A stretch of DNA of 64,000 nt. Origin: Olivibacter domesticus (GTDB taxonomy: Bacteria; Bacteroidota; Bacteroidia; Sphingobacteriales; Sphingobacteriaceae). The notes beneath the pieces were generated by a model that was not told where the DNA came from, did not search any database, and was given only the letters and a program-made list of their open reading frames with translations. Positions 25,320 through 32,893 of this stretch are shown here, in pieces. The stretch lies in the NCBI RefSeq assembly GCF_900109575.1, contig NZ_FOAF01000007.1, positions 212,676-276,675 of the forward strand. The letters run 5' to 3'. Positions within the stretch are counted from its first letter, which is position 1. Every line of letters begins with the position of its first letter. A program made the position numbers and the translations under genes.

Positions 25320-26774
25320 ATGAATATGCTTCGAGACCATTTGAACCACTGTATTGCAGCTCTTTTAGTATCGATCTCATCGCTTTTTTATAGCTGCCAA
25401 AACCTATCTAGGCCTTCTGGTAATTCCCGTTTTCAGTCCCTCAAAGAGCAGCGATTATTTGTAATCGAGCATGTCAATTTAATCCCGATGACTTCAGGAA
25501 ATGACATCATTAACAACGCTACTATAGTAATCAGGGATAACAAAATTACATCGATAAATGGACCTATACCCGATTCTGCCCAGGTTATAGATGGGCGTGG
25601 GAAATGGTTAATACCCGGTCTCATTGATATGCATGTTCACAACCTGGCAAGCACTGGCTTCGGAACCAACTACCCAACCAAAGCAGCCAATTTTTTTATA
25701 GATACGCAAGATTTCATGATACTTTATGTCGCAAATGGAGTGACTACAGCCTTTGAATTGAGCGGAAGGGCCGAACACTTTGGCCAACGGAATGAGATTG
25801 CCCAAGGAAAGGTTATCGGTCCACGCATTGCTTTAGCCGCATTGATCGATGGAGGTCATGCTACCGGTATGATCGCTAATACCCCTTCTGATGGACGACA
25901 AATAGTCCGTGTTGCTAAGGGTATGGGCTTTGAATTTATAAAAGTCTACTCAAGTCTTGATGCCGAAACCTTTAAAGCCATCGTTGACGAAGCAGCAAAG
26001 GGCGAGATGAAGGTAGTTGGGCACATACCAAATGCCTTTCAGGGCAAATTGCAGGAGGCCTTTGTTCCCAATTTCGATCTGGTTGCCCATGCCGAAGAAT
26101 TCGCTAAACAGACTAAGGATTACAGTGACAGAGATGCAGCACATTTCGCACAGCTTGCCAAAACAAATGGTACCTGGCTATCTCCCACCTTGATCACAAT
26201 GGTACGTATTGCCCAGCAGGCCCGTACGCTAGACAGTATCCGTAATTTGCCCTATCTAGCCTACGTTCATCCACTTATGCAAAGCAAATGGTTAACTTCT
26301 AATCAATATAACCGCGGTACCAATGCAAAGCGTATTGACTACTTTGACCAGTTGGTTGAATTTCATAATAAACTCGTAAAAGCATTTAAAGCCGCGGGTG
26401 TTCCGATTCTTGCTGGCACGGATGCCGGTACTTCAGGAGTAGTATGGGGTTATGCACTACACGATGAACTGGAGCTACTTGTTAAAGCCGGCTTAAGCCC
26501 CCAAGAGGCACTAGCCTCAGCTACCCGACTTCCCGCAGCCTGGTTGCAGATCAGTGATAAAGTGGGAACGATTGAAGTGGGAAAATTTGCTGACCTTGTT
26601 TTACTTGAGGCAAACCCTTTAGTGAACATTGGAAATACCAGAAAAATTGCTGGCGTTTTTTTTAATGGCAAATGGGTTAGTAAAGACATAATCGATACCA
26701 AGCTTTCGGAATTATCTATTCAAAACCAAGCAAATAAGGATAAATTTGATTGGCAAAAAAGAAATGAGCAGTAG
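25320..26774 (+). CDS. Amidohydrolase family lipoprotein (imidazolonepropionase-like)
   Basis: Metal-dependent hydrolase, exported. The N-terminus is a lipoprotein signal with Cys26 in LFYSC, so the enzyme is probably anchored in the periplasm or at the surface. After the small beta-sandwich (residues 45-100) comes the TIM barrel with HVH (in IDMHVHN), a lysine segment FIKVYSS, metal His in VVGHIPNA and VAHAEEF, and the last metal Asp in GTDAGTSG. The C-terminal ASATRLPAAWLQI...GTIEVGKFADLVLLEANP is the usual closing module. Such secreted members are often dipeptidases or act on cyclic amides; the substrate here is unknown. It is monocistronic, facing tRNA-Arg. Confidence 0.88.
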   Translation: MNMLRDHLNHCIAALLVSISSLFYSCQNLSRPSGNSRFQSLKEQRLFVIEHVNLIPMTSGNDIINNATIVIRDNKITSINGPIPDSAQVIDGRGKWLIPGLIDMHVHNLASTGFGTNYPTKAANFFIDTQDFMILYVANGVTTAFELSGRAEHFGQRNEIAQGKVIGPRIALAALIDGGHATGMIANTPSDGRQIVRVAKGMGFEFIKVYSSLDAETFKAIVDEAAKGEMKVVGHIPNAFQGKLQEAFVPNFDLVAHAEEFAKQTKDYSDRDAAHFAQLAKTNGTWLSPTLITMVRIAQQARTLDSIRNLPYLAYVHPLMQSKWLTSNQYNRGTNAKRIDYFDQLVEFHNKLVKAFKAAGVPILAGTDAGTSGVVWGYALHDELELLVKAGLSPQEALASATRLPAAWLQISDKVGTIEVGKFADLVLLEANPLVNIGNTRKIAGVFFNGKWVSKDIIDTKLSELSIQNQANKDKFDWQKRNEQ

Positions 26775-26895
26775 TGCGGGTAAAATGATTAAAATCGCCA
26801 TTAATTGAATTTATTCCGCTGCTTGGGCTAACATTGATGATGATCCAAATGACATTTTGCACAAAATACAAGATGATGGTTATGAACCAATCAAA

Positions 26896-26934
26896 AAAGA
26901 GGCAAAATAATAGGATGCTATTCTTTGCCTCTTT
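26896..26934 (-). terminator. Intrinsic terminator of tRNA-Arg
   Basis: An 11-bp stem AAAGAGGCAAA/TTTGCCTCTTT (26896-26906 and 26924-26934) with an inner AATAG/CTATT pairing. On the - strand it is followed by more T. It begins two bases beyond the tRNA 3' end. Confidence 0.85.
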
Positions 26935-26936
26935 CG

Positions 26937-27008
26937 TAGCCCCGACGGGAATCGAACCCATATCTAAAGTTTAGGAAACTTCTATTCTATCCGTTGAACT
27001 ACAGGGCC
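26937..27008 (-). tRNA. tRNA-Arg (anticodon CCT)
   Basis: 72-base cloverleaf on the - strand. Acceptor GGCCCTG pairs with CGGGGCT (including G-T pairs); D arm GTTC/GAAT; anticodon stem GAAGT/ACTTT with loop TTCCTAA, giving anticodon CCT; T arm ATGGG/CCCGT with loop TTCGATT; discriminator A. CCA is not encoded. A promoter (27020-27051) and a terminator (26896-26934) make it a complete single-gene unit. Confidence 0.95.
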
Positions 27009-27019
27009 AATTTGGAACG

Positions 27020-27051
27020 CAAACTTAGACAAATTTCCTTTTATATGCAAT
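27020..27051 (-). promoter_or_regulatory. tRNA-Arg promoter (ATTG-N20-TAAGTTTG)
   Basis: On the - strand a -33 box ATTG (27048-27051) and a -7 box TAAGTTTG (27020-27027) are 20 bases apart. The predicted start lies about 6 bases before the mature tRNA 5' end. Confidence 0.75.
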
Positions 27052-27553
27052 TGATAAAAAGAATTCCTGATATTCAAAGAATAATATTAAAGAGTAATAT
27101 TAAGGTGTATATTTTATGACGGTCACTTTTTCATATGACAATCTTTTTATATTTCAACATTGCTCGTCCTCATGCAAAGATATCTTAATCTGGCGATGAA
27201 GATAAGACACTATTATAGCTAATTTTTGGATGAGTCCATAGTGAGTCCGTGTTAAGTCCGTTATGAGTCTGTATTTTAAGTTGAAAATATGGAATTATAT
27301 TGCATAGATATTCGATTATATACCTTATAATGTAGGACTTTGTATTTTGTTGTTATCCACTTAGCATTCGAAATCCTTACTGCTGTTAATGGCATAAAAC
27401 AGTAGAGGAGCATATTAAAACGGCTCAGAAACAGGAAAGGTCTACTAAAAGGCGCCCCCTCAGTATTTTTATTTATAATATCACAGCCTTGTAAATATAG
27501 TTTTTATTTATACCATATAAGAAAATAAGATACTTTAACCTTTTAGAAACCCT
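27052..27553. other. Long intergenic gap with an 11-base tandem repeat
   Basis: About 500 bases between the tRNA-Arg promoter and the peroxiredoxin promoter. The only structure seen is the repeat at 27230-27273. No open frame of note, no integrase remnant recognised. Confidence 0.45.
27230..27273 (+). repeat. Four imperfect 11-base tandem repeats
   Basis: Units ATGAGTCCATA, GTGAGTCCGTG, TTAAGTCCGTT and ATGAGTCTGTA follow each other without gaps, sharing the core AGTCC/TGT. The 11-base period is close to one DNA turn. They lie about 220 bases upstream of tRNA-Arg in its transcription sense and about 320 bases before the peroxiredoxin gene. Confidence 0.75.
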
Positions 27554-27561
27554 TATCTTTG
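27554..27561 (+). promoter_or_regulatory. -7 box of the peroxiredoxin operon
   Basis: TATCTTTG, an exact TAnnTTTG match, 28 bases before the ATG at 27590. The -33 region has only a weak TTTA. Confidence 0.6.
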
Positions 27562-27589
27562 CAACATCAAAAACGAAAAAATATTTAAT

Positions 27590-28228
27590 ATGAGCTTAGT
27601 AGGTAAAAAATTTCCGAATCTTACAATTGACGCCATGGACCACATGGGAGATGATTTAAGAATTAATGTATTAGAAGAAGCTACGAAAAGAGGTAAAAAG
27701 GTGTTGCTATTTTGGTATCCAAAAGATTTTACTTTCGTTTGTCCTACAGAACTGCATGCATTTCAAGAAGCATTGCCTGAATTTGAAAAAAGAAATACGA
27801 TCGTAATCGGAGCCTCATGCGATACTAACGAAGTGCACTTTGCTTGGTTAAACACCTCAAAAGATAATGGCGGAATAGAAGGAGTAACATATCCCATCCT
27901 AGCAGACACTACCCGTAATCTTGCCAATGTTTTAGGCATTTTAGATATTCAAAAAGCTGCTTATGACGAAGAATTGGATTCTTTAATTGTGGAAGGCTCT
28001 AACGTTACTTTTAGGGCTACGTACCTAGTAGACGAAGACGGAAAAGTATTCCACGAAAGTGTAAACGATATGCCTTTAGGAAGAAATGTAAAAGAATATA
28101 TCCGTTTAATTGATGCTTATTCACACGTTCAAAAATTTGGAGAAGTTTGCCCTGCCAACTGGGAAGAAGGTAAGCAGGCTATGAATGCTAACCGCGAAGG
28201 AGTGGCTAGCTACTTATCCGCAAATTAA
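27590..28228 (+). CDS. Peroxiredoxin (AhpC/TSA family, 2-Cys)
   Basis: Thiol peroxidase that reduces H2O2 and organic hydroperoxides. 212 residues. The peroxidatic Cys51 is in FTFVCPTEL and a likely resolving Cys lies near the C-terminus in FGEVCPANWEEG, the typical 2-Cys layout. It is followed 6 bases later by a thioredoxin gene, its natural electron donor, and by a small acidic protein; all three share one promoter and end at the hairpin at 28803-28838. It is longer than E. coli AhpC (187) and no ahpF is adjacent, so thioredoxin-dependent recycling is likely. Confidence 0.93.
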   Translation: MSLVGKKFPNLTIDAMDHMGDDLRINVLEEATKRGKKVLLFWYPKDFTFVCPTELHAFQEALPEFEKRNTIVIGASCDTNEVHFAWLNTSKDNGGIEGVTYPILADTTRNLANVLGILDIQKAAYDEELDSLIVEGSNVTFRATYLVDEDGKVFHESVNDMPLGRNVKEYIRLIDAYSHVQKFGEVCPANWEEGKQAMNANREGVASYLSAN

Positions 28229-28234
28229 TCTGAT

Positions 28235-28549
28235 ATGTTACAAGAATTAGAACAAGATAATTTAGCAGCTATTGTAAACGAAAATGATGTTGTATTGGTA
28301 CAATATGCAGCGTCATGGTGCGGTAACTGTAAAATTATGAAACCAAAATTTAAAAAACTGGCTTCAGACAATGAAAAAATTCCATTTGTTATAGTGGATG
28401 CAGAAAAACTTCCTGAATCTAGAAAATTAGCGAATGTTAACAATTTACCGACATTTGCGGCGTTCAGAGGTGGTAAACTCATCAATCAAATACAAACAAA
28501 CAAACTGGATGCCTTAACACAATTAGTAAATGAAGTTACCAATAATTAA
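28235..28549 (+). CDS. Thioredoxin family protein
   Basis: 104-residue thioredoxin-fold protein with the redox motif WCGNC (positions about 28-32) in VLVQYAASWCGNCKIMKPKF and the cis-proline in NNLPTFAAF. The motif differs from the canonical WCGPC (Pro to Asn), which should alter redox potential. There is no signal peptide, so it is cytoplasmic. It lies 6 bases after the peroxiredoxin gene and overlaps the next gene by 20 bases. Likely role: electron donor for the peroxiredoxin. Confidence 0.9.
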   Translation: MLQELEQDNLAAIVNENDVVLVQYAASWCGNCKIMKPKFKKLASDNEKIPFVIVDAEKLPESRKLANVNNLPTFAAFRGGKLINQIQTNKLDALTQLVNEVTNN

Positions 28550-28790
28550 GCATTTAACAACGTTTATCGAGGAAAACGATGAAGACTATGTTTTAGAAGC
28601 AATAGAAACATTAGAATCTTTAACAGAAGTCTCTTCCTTAAAAGATGAAGAGTTGGATGTAATCGGTGAGTTAATCTCCAATATGTATGGCGCTATCGAA
28701 GTTAATAAATTAGTTCGAGAAGAAGGCCTGGATAAAAAGGAAGCACTTAATACCTTTATGAAAAGAGTATTAGGTTCTATTGACAAATAA
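28530..28790 (+). CDS. Small acidic conserved protein of the peroxiredoxin operon
   Basis: An 86-residue, acidic, mostly helical protein (IEENDEDYVLEAIETLESL, then LDVIGELISNMYGAIEVNKLV). It has no Cys, no signal and no membrane segment. The start overlaps the thioredoxin gene by 20 bases, so translation is coupled. I recall small proteins of this kind next to peroxiredoxin/thioredoxin pairs in Bacteroidota as a domain of unknown function (possibly DUF6952), but this is from memory. A role in the thiol peroxidase system is inferred from the operon only. Confidence 0.75.
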   Translation: MKLPIIKHLTTFIEENDEDYVLEAIETLESLTEVSSLKDEELDVIGELISNMYGAIEVNKLVREEGLDKKEALNTFMKRVLGSIDK

Positions 28791-28802
28791 AACTTCAATC
28801 AA

Positions 28803-28838
28803 AGAAAGAGCAAGTAATATTAATTATTTGCTCTTTCT
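28803..28838 (+). terminator. Terminator of the peroxiredoxin operon
   Basis: An 11-bp stem AGAAAGAGCAA/TTGCTCTTTCT with a 14-base A/T loop, starting 13 bases after the last stop codon. The T-tract after it is weak (ATTAAAAC), so termination efficiency is uncertain. Confidence 0.65.
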
Positions 28839-28884
28839 ATTAAAACACCTTTTATAACCCCTCCAAATTTCAACTGTCACGCCT

Positions 28885-28960
28885 TCAACGTTTTCCACAA
28901 AAACATGTTGAAAACCTTCTTATTTGTTGAAAACTAATTTATTTAAAAAAAATAATTTCC
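28885..28960. other. Candidate replication origin: DnaA-box-like cluster with A/T tract
   Basis: In a gap without genes, three 9-mers similar to DnaA boxes lie within 43 bases: TTTTCCACA (28891-28899), TGTTGAAAA (28906-28914) and TGTTGAAAA (28925-28933, the last two on the opposite strand as TTTTCAACA). Immediately to the right are 24 bases of pure A/T (28935-28958), which could be an unwinding element. Gene orientation is + biased on the right side and slightly - biased on the left. No dnaA is in the window, which is common in Bacteroidota. This is a motif-based suggestion. Confidence 0.5.
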
Positions 28961-29090
28961 GTAAATTTACTAATGTTAAAGGTTAATACTTTAAGTCGCT
29001 TTTTTAAACAGCTAATAGTATATTCTAACGCAGTGATGTGTCATGCAATGAAGCCAGCTTAAAGACCAAGATTTTTTAATTGTTAATTTA

Positions 29091-29125
29091 CAAAGACCGC
29101 CGATATAACATTTCGGCGGTCTTTG
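29091..29125 (+). terminator. Strong hairpin upstream of the threonine aldolase gene
   Basis: A perfect 13-bp stem CAAAGACCGCCGA/TCGGCGGTCTTTG around a 9-base loop. No gene ends nearby: the last + strand stop codon is 300 bases upstream and has its own hairpin. It may close a small RNA transcribed from the gap 28839-29090, or insulate the downstream promoter, whose -33 box is the last four bases of the stem. The T-tract is poor. Confidence 0.65.
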
Positions 29126-29152
29126 TGTTAAGTCGCTTTTGGGTTACCTTTG
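29122..29152 (+). promoter_or_regulatory. Promoter of the aldolase-mutL operon (TTTG-N19-TACCTTTG)
   Basis: -33 box TTTG (29122-29125) and -7 box TACCTTTG (29145-29152) with exactly 19 bases between. Both match the consensus. The predicted start is near 29158, 13 bases before the ATG at 29171. An in-frame TTG at 29150 lies inside the -7 box and cannot be the start. Confidence 0.85.
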
Positions 29153-29170
29153 AACAAAAAATTAACGTTC

Positions 29171-30211
29171 ATGAAATCATTTGCTAGCGACAACTATGCA
29201 GGAGCTATTCCTGAGGTAATAGAAGCCTTAGTAGCTGAAAACAAATCTCACAAGCCCGCTTACGGTAATGATAGCACCACAAAACTATTAGAAGATACAT
29301 TATCCTCATTATTAGAGATACCATTTAAAATGCACTTGGTTTTTAATGGAACAGGGGCAAATCTTTTCGGCTTAAGTTGTACAATACTTCCCTATAGTGC
29401 AATACTTTGCGCTGAAACCGCTCATATATATGTAGACGAATCTACTGCACCGGAAACGCTTATGGGGTGTCGATTAATACCCCTTTCTGTTGACGATAGG
29501 GGAAAGCTCACTATGGACGTCATTACAAGGTCAATAAAAAGACAAGGAGATTTACATCATCCACAAGCAACTACCTTGAGCATTGCACAGCCAACTGAAT
29601 ACGGCACGCTTTACACCTTGGAAGAATTACAACAAATCAGAGCTATTACCGCCCAGCATGGCATTTTGCTACATATTGATGGGGCTAGAATTTTTACTGC
29701 CGCTACGGCCCTTGGCTGTGAGTTAAAAGATATAATTGTCGCCAGCGGTGCAGATGTTATATCCATCGGCGGGACGAAAGCCGGCATGCTTTACGGAGAG
29801 GCTGTTCTTATCCTTAATCAAAAATGTATGGAGCACAGCTCATTTCTCCACAAGAGAAGCATGCAATTAGCTTCCAAAAACCGCTTTATAGCTGCACAGT
29901 TTTTGGCCTTGCTACAGCATTGGAAAACGTATAGTGCCACAGCAATAAATAAAACGAAACAGTTAGAAGAATTGCTTAAAAAGTATGCTTCCATCAAATT
30001 AACAAAGCCAGTGGAGGCTAATGCTATTTTTGCACGTTTCCCCCCCTCATGGATAAAGCCTCTCCAAGAAATAGCCTCTTTTTATATTTGGGAAGAAGCA
30101 AGTCATGAAGTTAGGCTAATGTGTTCATTTGATACGACAGAAGAAGAGTTAGAGAGATTTGACAAGAAGCTTGCACAGCTAAATAAAGATAGTGTCATAT
30201 CAAATTCGTAA
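29171..30211 (+). CDS. Threonine aldolase family (beta-eliminating lyase) protein
   Basis: Fold-type I PLP enzyme, 346 residues, that most likely cleaves L-threonine or allo-threonine to glycine and acetaldehyde. Seen are FASDNYAG at the N-terminus, the PLP-ring region FNGTGAN, HIDGAR (Asp pairing with the PLP nitrogen) and the Schiff-base lysine in SIGGTKAGMLYGE. The start ATG at 29171 follows a perfect promoter. The stop is 11 bases before mutL, so they are co-transcribed. A second route from threonine-derived 2-amino-3-ketobutyrate to glycine (kbl) is 18 kb away. Confidence 0.9.
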   Translation: MKSFASDNYAGAIPEVIEALVAENKSHKPAYGNDSTTKLLEDTLSSLLEIPFKMHLVFNGTGANLFGLSCTILPYSAILCAETAHIYVDESTAPETLMGCRLIPLSVDDRGKLTMDVITRSIKRQGDLHHPQATTLSIAQPTEYGTLYTLEELQQIRAITAQHGILLHIDGARIFTAATALGCELKDIIVASGADVISIGGTKAGMLYGEAVLILNQKCMEHSSFLHKRSMQLASKNRFIAAQFLALLQHWKTYSATAINKTKQLEELLKKYASIKLTKPVEANAIFARFPPSWIKPLQEIASFYIWEEASHEVRLMCSFDTTEEELERFDKKLAQLNKDSVISNS

Positions 30212-30222
30212 ATTCGCAGGGT

Positions 30223-32094
30223 ATGTCTGATATCATTAAATTACTGCCCGATGCAGTAGCTAATCAAATTGCGGCTGGCGAGGTAGTGCAACGCCCGGCA
30301 TCTGCAGTTAAAGAACTGATAGAGAACGCTATCGATGCTGGTGCTGATAAAATTCAACTGATAATAAAAGATGCCGGGAAAACATTGATCCAGGTAATCG
30401 ATAATGGTTGTGGTATGAGTATTACAGATGCCCGCCTTTGTTTTGAACGGCATGCCACCTCAAAAATACGAAAAGCTGAAGATCTTTTTGCGATACGTAC
30501 GATGGGTTTTAGAGGAGAAGCGATGGCATCAATTGCCGCAATTGCCCATGTAGAACTTAAAACGAGAAGGCACGAGGATGAGCTAGGAACTTGTATTGTT
30601 ATCGAAGGCACACAAATAACCAGTCAGGAACCGATAGCCGCTGCTCCGGGCACAAGTATTTCTATTAAAAATCTTTTTTTTAACACCCCTGCCCGCCGCA
30701 ATTTCTTAAAAAGCAATCCTGTAGAGATGCGGCACATTATAGAGGAATTTCAACGTGTGGCGTTGGCACATCCAAAAATTTTCTTCAGTTTACATAGTGA
30801 TGGAAACGAAATGTTCCATCTTCCAGCCGAAGGATTAAAGCAACGGATCATTCATATTTTTGGAAATAATTATAACCAACGCTTGGTACCTGTAGAAGAA
30901 TCGACAACGATCATCAACTTAAATGGGTTTATTGGTAAACCCGAATATGCCAAGAAAACAAGGGGAGAGCAGTATTTTTTTGTCAACAACCGATTTATAA
31001 AAGACCCTTATCTTAACCATGCGGTGCTGAATGCTTATGACGAGATTCTTCCCGCAGAAAGTTTTCCATTATACGTGTTATTTATCGAGATTGAACCTGC
31101 CCAAATTGATATTAATGTACATCCTACTAAAACCGAAATTAAATATCAAGATGAAAAATCGATCTATGCTATCATTCGTTCGGCAGTTAAACGTTCTCTT
31201 GGAAAGTATAATATTACGCCAAGTTTAGACTTTAACCAAGAGACAGGCTTTAGCCACATGATTTCTCAGAAAAAAACGGAAGATATCATACCCCCAACGA
31301 TCAACTTTAATCCCCAATTTAACCCTTTCGACATAGGTAATAACCAACCGAAAGAAAGACATAGCAACTACACTGAATCCTTTGAAAAAAAGATTGGTGG
31401 AATTCCTCAAAATTGGGACACTTTATATGAAATTGCACATAAAACAAATAGTCAGCAGCTAACATTCGATTCAGCGAACAAACAAGAACCGTTAAATACG
31501 GTTGATGAACAACAAGAGAAACCAGCTGGAAAAACCATATTTCAATTACATAACCGCTTTATTTTATCGCAGATAAGATCTGGATTTATGTTAATTGACC
31601 AACAAGCGGCCCATGAGCGCATTTTATTTGAACGCTTCCTACAACAATTGGAAAACCATCAAGGGGCGAGCCAACAAAGCTTATTTCCGCAAACAATTCA
31701 CTTAAATACAGCTGATTTTGAGCTTATCAATGACTTGCTTCCGGATATCCATGCATTAGGTTTCCAGATAAGGGCTTTTGGCAAAAATACCTTTGTCGTG
31801 GAGGGCATTCCTGCCGACATTGGTTCTGGTATCAGCGAATCTCAAGTTTTAGAGCAATTGTTAGAGGCATATAAAAATAATCAAAATGAGTTAAAATTAA
31901 ATAAAAGGGAAAACCTCGCCAGAAGTCTGGCGCGAAATGCTTCTATAAAAGCAGGAACAGCGCTCGGCCCGGATGAGATGAACGATATAATTGATAAGCT
32001 TTTTGCCTGCACAAGTCCGAATATTTCTTTGAGCGGTAAACCCATAATTATTACCTTTACCCTGAAGGAGCTTTTAGAGAAATTTGAAAAATAA
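30223..32094 (+). CDS. mutL: DNA mismatch repair protein MutL
   Basis: Mismatch-repair ATPase that links MutS to downstream excision. 623 residues. The N-terminal GHKL ATPase has IAAGEVVQRPASAVKELIENAIDAGA, DNGCGM, ATSKI and GFRGEA, and FFNTPARR closes the ATP lid. The transducer domain continues to about residue 330; a Gln/Asn-rich linker follows (about 335-425); the C-terminal dimerisation domain holds QQAAHERILFERF. I see no DQHAxxExxxxE endonuclease metal motif in full: the segment reads DQQAAHERILFE, with the DQxAxxE(R) core shifted, so nuclease activity cannot be decided by eye. It lies between the aldolase and rhomboid genes in one operon. Confidence 0.96.
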   Translation: MSDIIKLLPDAVANQIAAGEVVQRPASAVKELIENAIDAGADKIQLIIKDAGKTLIQVIDNGCGMSITDARLCFERHATSKIRKAEDLFAIRTMGFRGEAMASIAAIAHVELKTRRHEDELGTCIVIEGTQITSQEPIAAAPGTSISIKNLFFNTPARRNFLKSNPVEMRHIIEEFQRVALAHPKIFFSLHSDGNEMFHLPAEGLKQRIIHIFGNNYNQRLVPVEESTTIINLNGFIGKPEYAKKTRGEQYFFVNNRFIKDPYLNHAVLNAYDEILPAESFPLYVLFIEIEPAQIDINVHPTKTEIKYQDEKSIYAIIRSAVKRSLGKYNITPSLDFNQETGFSHMISQKKTEDIIPPTINFNPQFNPFDIGNNQPKERHSNYTESFEKKIGGIPQNWDTLYEIAHKTNSQQLTFDSANKQEPLNTVDEQQEKPAGKTIFQLHNRFILSQIRSGFMLIDQQAAHERILFERFLQQLENHQGASQQSLFPQTIHLNTADFELINDLLPDIHALGFQIRAFGKNTFVVEGIPADIGSGISESQVLEQLLEAYKNNQNELKLNKRENLARSLARNASIKAGTALGPDEMNDIIDKLFACTSPNISLSGKPIIITFTLKELLEKFEK

Positions 32095-32109
32095 CCTGAT
32101 ATAATAGAT

Positions 32110-32865
32110 ATGCTAAATAATCCATCCTCCCCGTTTGGCGGATTACCTCCTGTAATAAAGAACTTGCTTATAGCAAACATCATTTGTTTTATAGGCGCAA
32201 ACTTTCTGTTTAAGTATGCGTACACCATATTTCCTGTATATTATTTAGACTCACCTATGTTTCATTGGTGGCAGCCTATCAGTTACATGTTCATGCATGG
32301 AAACATAGCAAGAGGTGGTTTGGCGCATATATTTTTCAATATGTTTGCGTTATTTATGTTTGGGCCCATTTTAGAAAGGATTATGGGGTCCAAAAGATTT
32401 ATTTATTTTTATCTTATAACCGGTCTAGGAGCCCTGGCTCTCCAATTTGCGGTGCAGGCATTTGAAATCTTTCAAATTACAGGTTCTATATCTGCTAAAA
32501 GTATTCTTGACTTTGATATGGAAACCGGCATGGTAAGAAGTAAAATTGACGGCTTATCGCAAGCAAATTTCAACACCTTGACCTCCATATATTTTACGCC
32601 AATGGTTGGGGCCTCGGGTGCTATCTTCGGTTTATTAGTAGCTTTTGGCTATCTATTTCCTAACACTGAGCTATATTTAATGTTTATTCCCATACCCATA
32701 AAAGCTAAAATATTTATTCCTATTTATATTGTGTTGGAGTTATTTTTGGGTGTATCAAAATTTGCCGGCGACTCCGTTGCACATTTCGCGCACTTGGGCG
32801 GAGCCCTGTTCGGTTTTATATTAATCAAAATTTGGGGTATAAAAAGACCCGGATTTTGGAGTTGA
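32110..32865 (+). CDS. Rhomboid family intramembrane serine protease (first of two)
   Basis: Polytopic membrane protease of 251 residues with six or so hydrophobic segments. The catalytic serine is in GASGAIFGLL (about residue 177) and the histidine in VAHFAHLGGALFGF (about 230). The typical HxxxN loop is represented by HIFFNMFALFMFG. An insertion of about 35 residues (about 120-155, KSILDFDMETGMVRSKIDG) lies before the catalytic part. It starts 15 bases after mutL and is followed 28 bases later by a second rhomboid gene. Substrates are unknown. Confidence 0.92.
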   Translation: MLNNPSSPFGGLPPVIKNLLIANIICFIGANFLFKYAYTIFPVYYLDSPMFHWWQPISYMFMHGNIARGGLAHIFFNMFALFMFGPILERIMGSKRFIYFYLITGLGALALQFAVQAFEIFQITGSISAKSILDFDMETGMVRSKIDGLSQANFNTLTSIYFTPMVGASGAIFGLLVAFGYLFPNTELYLMFIPIPIKAKIFIPIYIVLELFLGVSKFAGDSVAHFAHLGGALFGFILIKIWGIKRPGFWS

Positions 32866-32893
32866 GTTCACAATTAGACATTAGTTAATATTT

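Noticed and set aside
26937..27300. Integration (att) site at tRNA-Arg
   Set aside because: I looked for a copy of the tRNA 3' end nearby and for integrase remnants and saw none; only the 11-base repeat remains unexplained.
28839..29125. 6S RNA, SRP RNA or riboswitch in the gap before the aldolase gene
   Set aside because: No conserved SRP GGAAGC-type loop, no closing long stem of 6S type and no riboswitch core was recognised by eye; kept only as a generic small-RNA possibility.
29150..29170. Upstream TTG start for the threonine aldolase gene
   Set aside because: The TTG is part of the -7 box TACCTTTG, so it cannot be in the mRNA.
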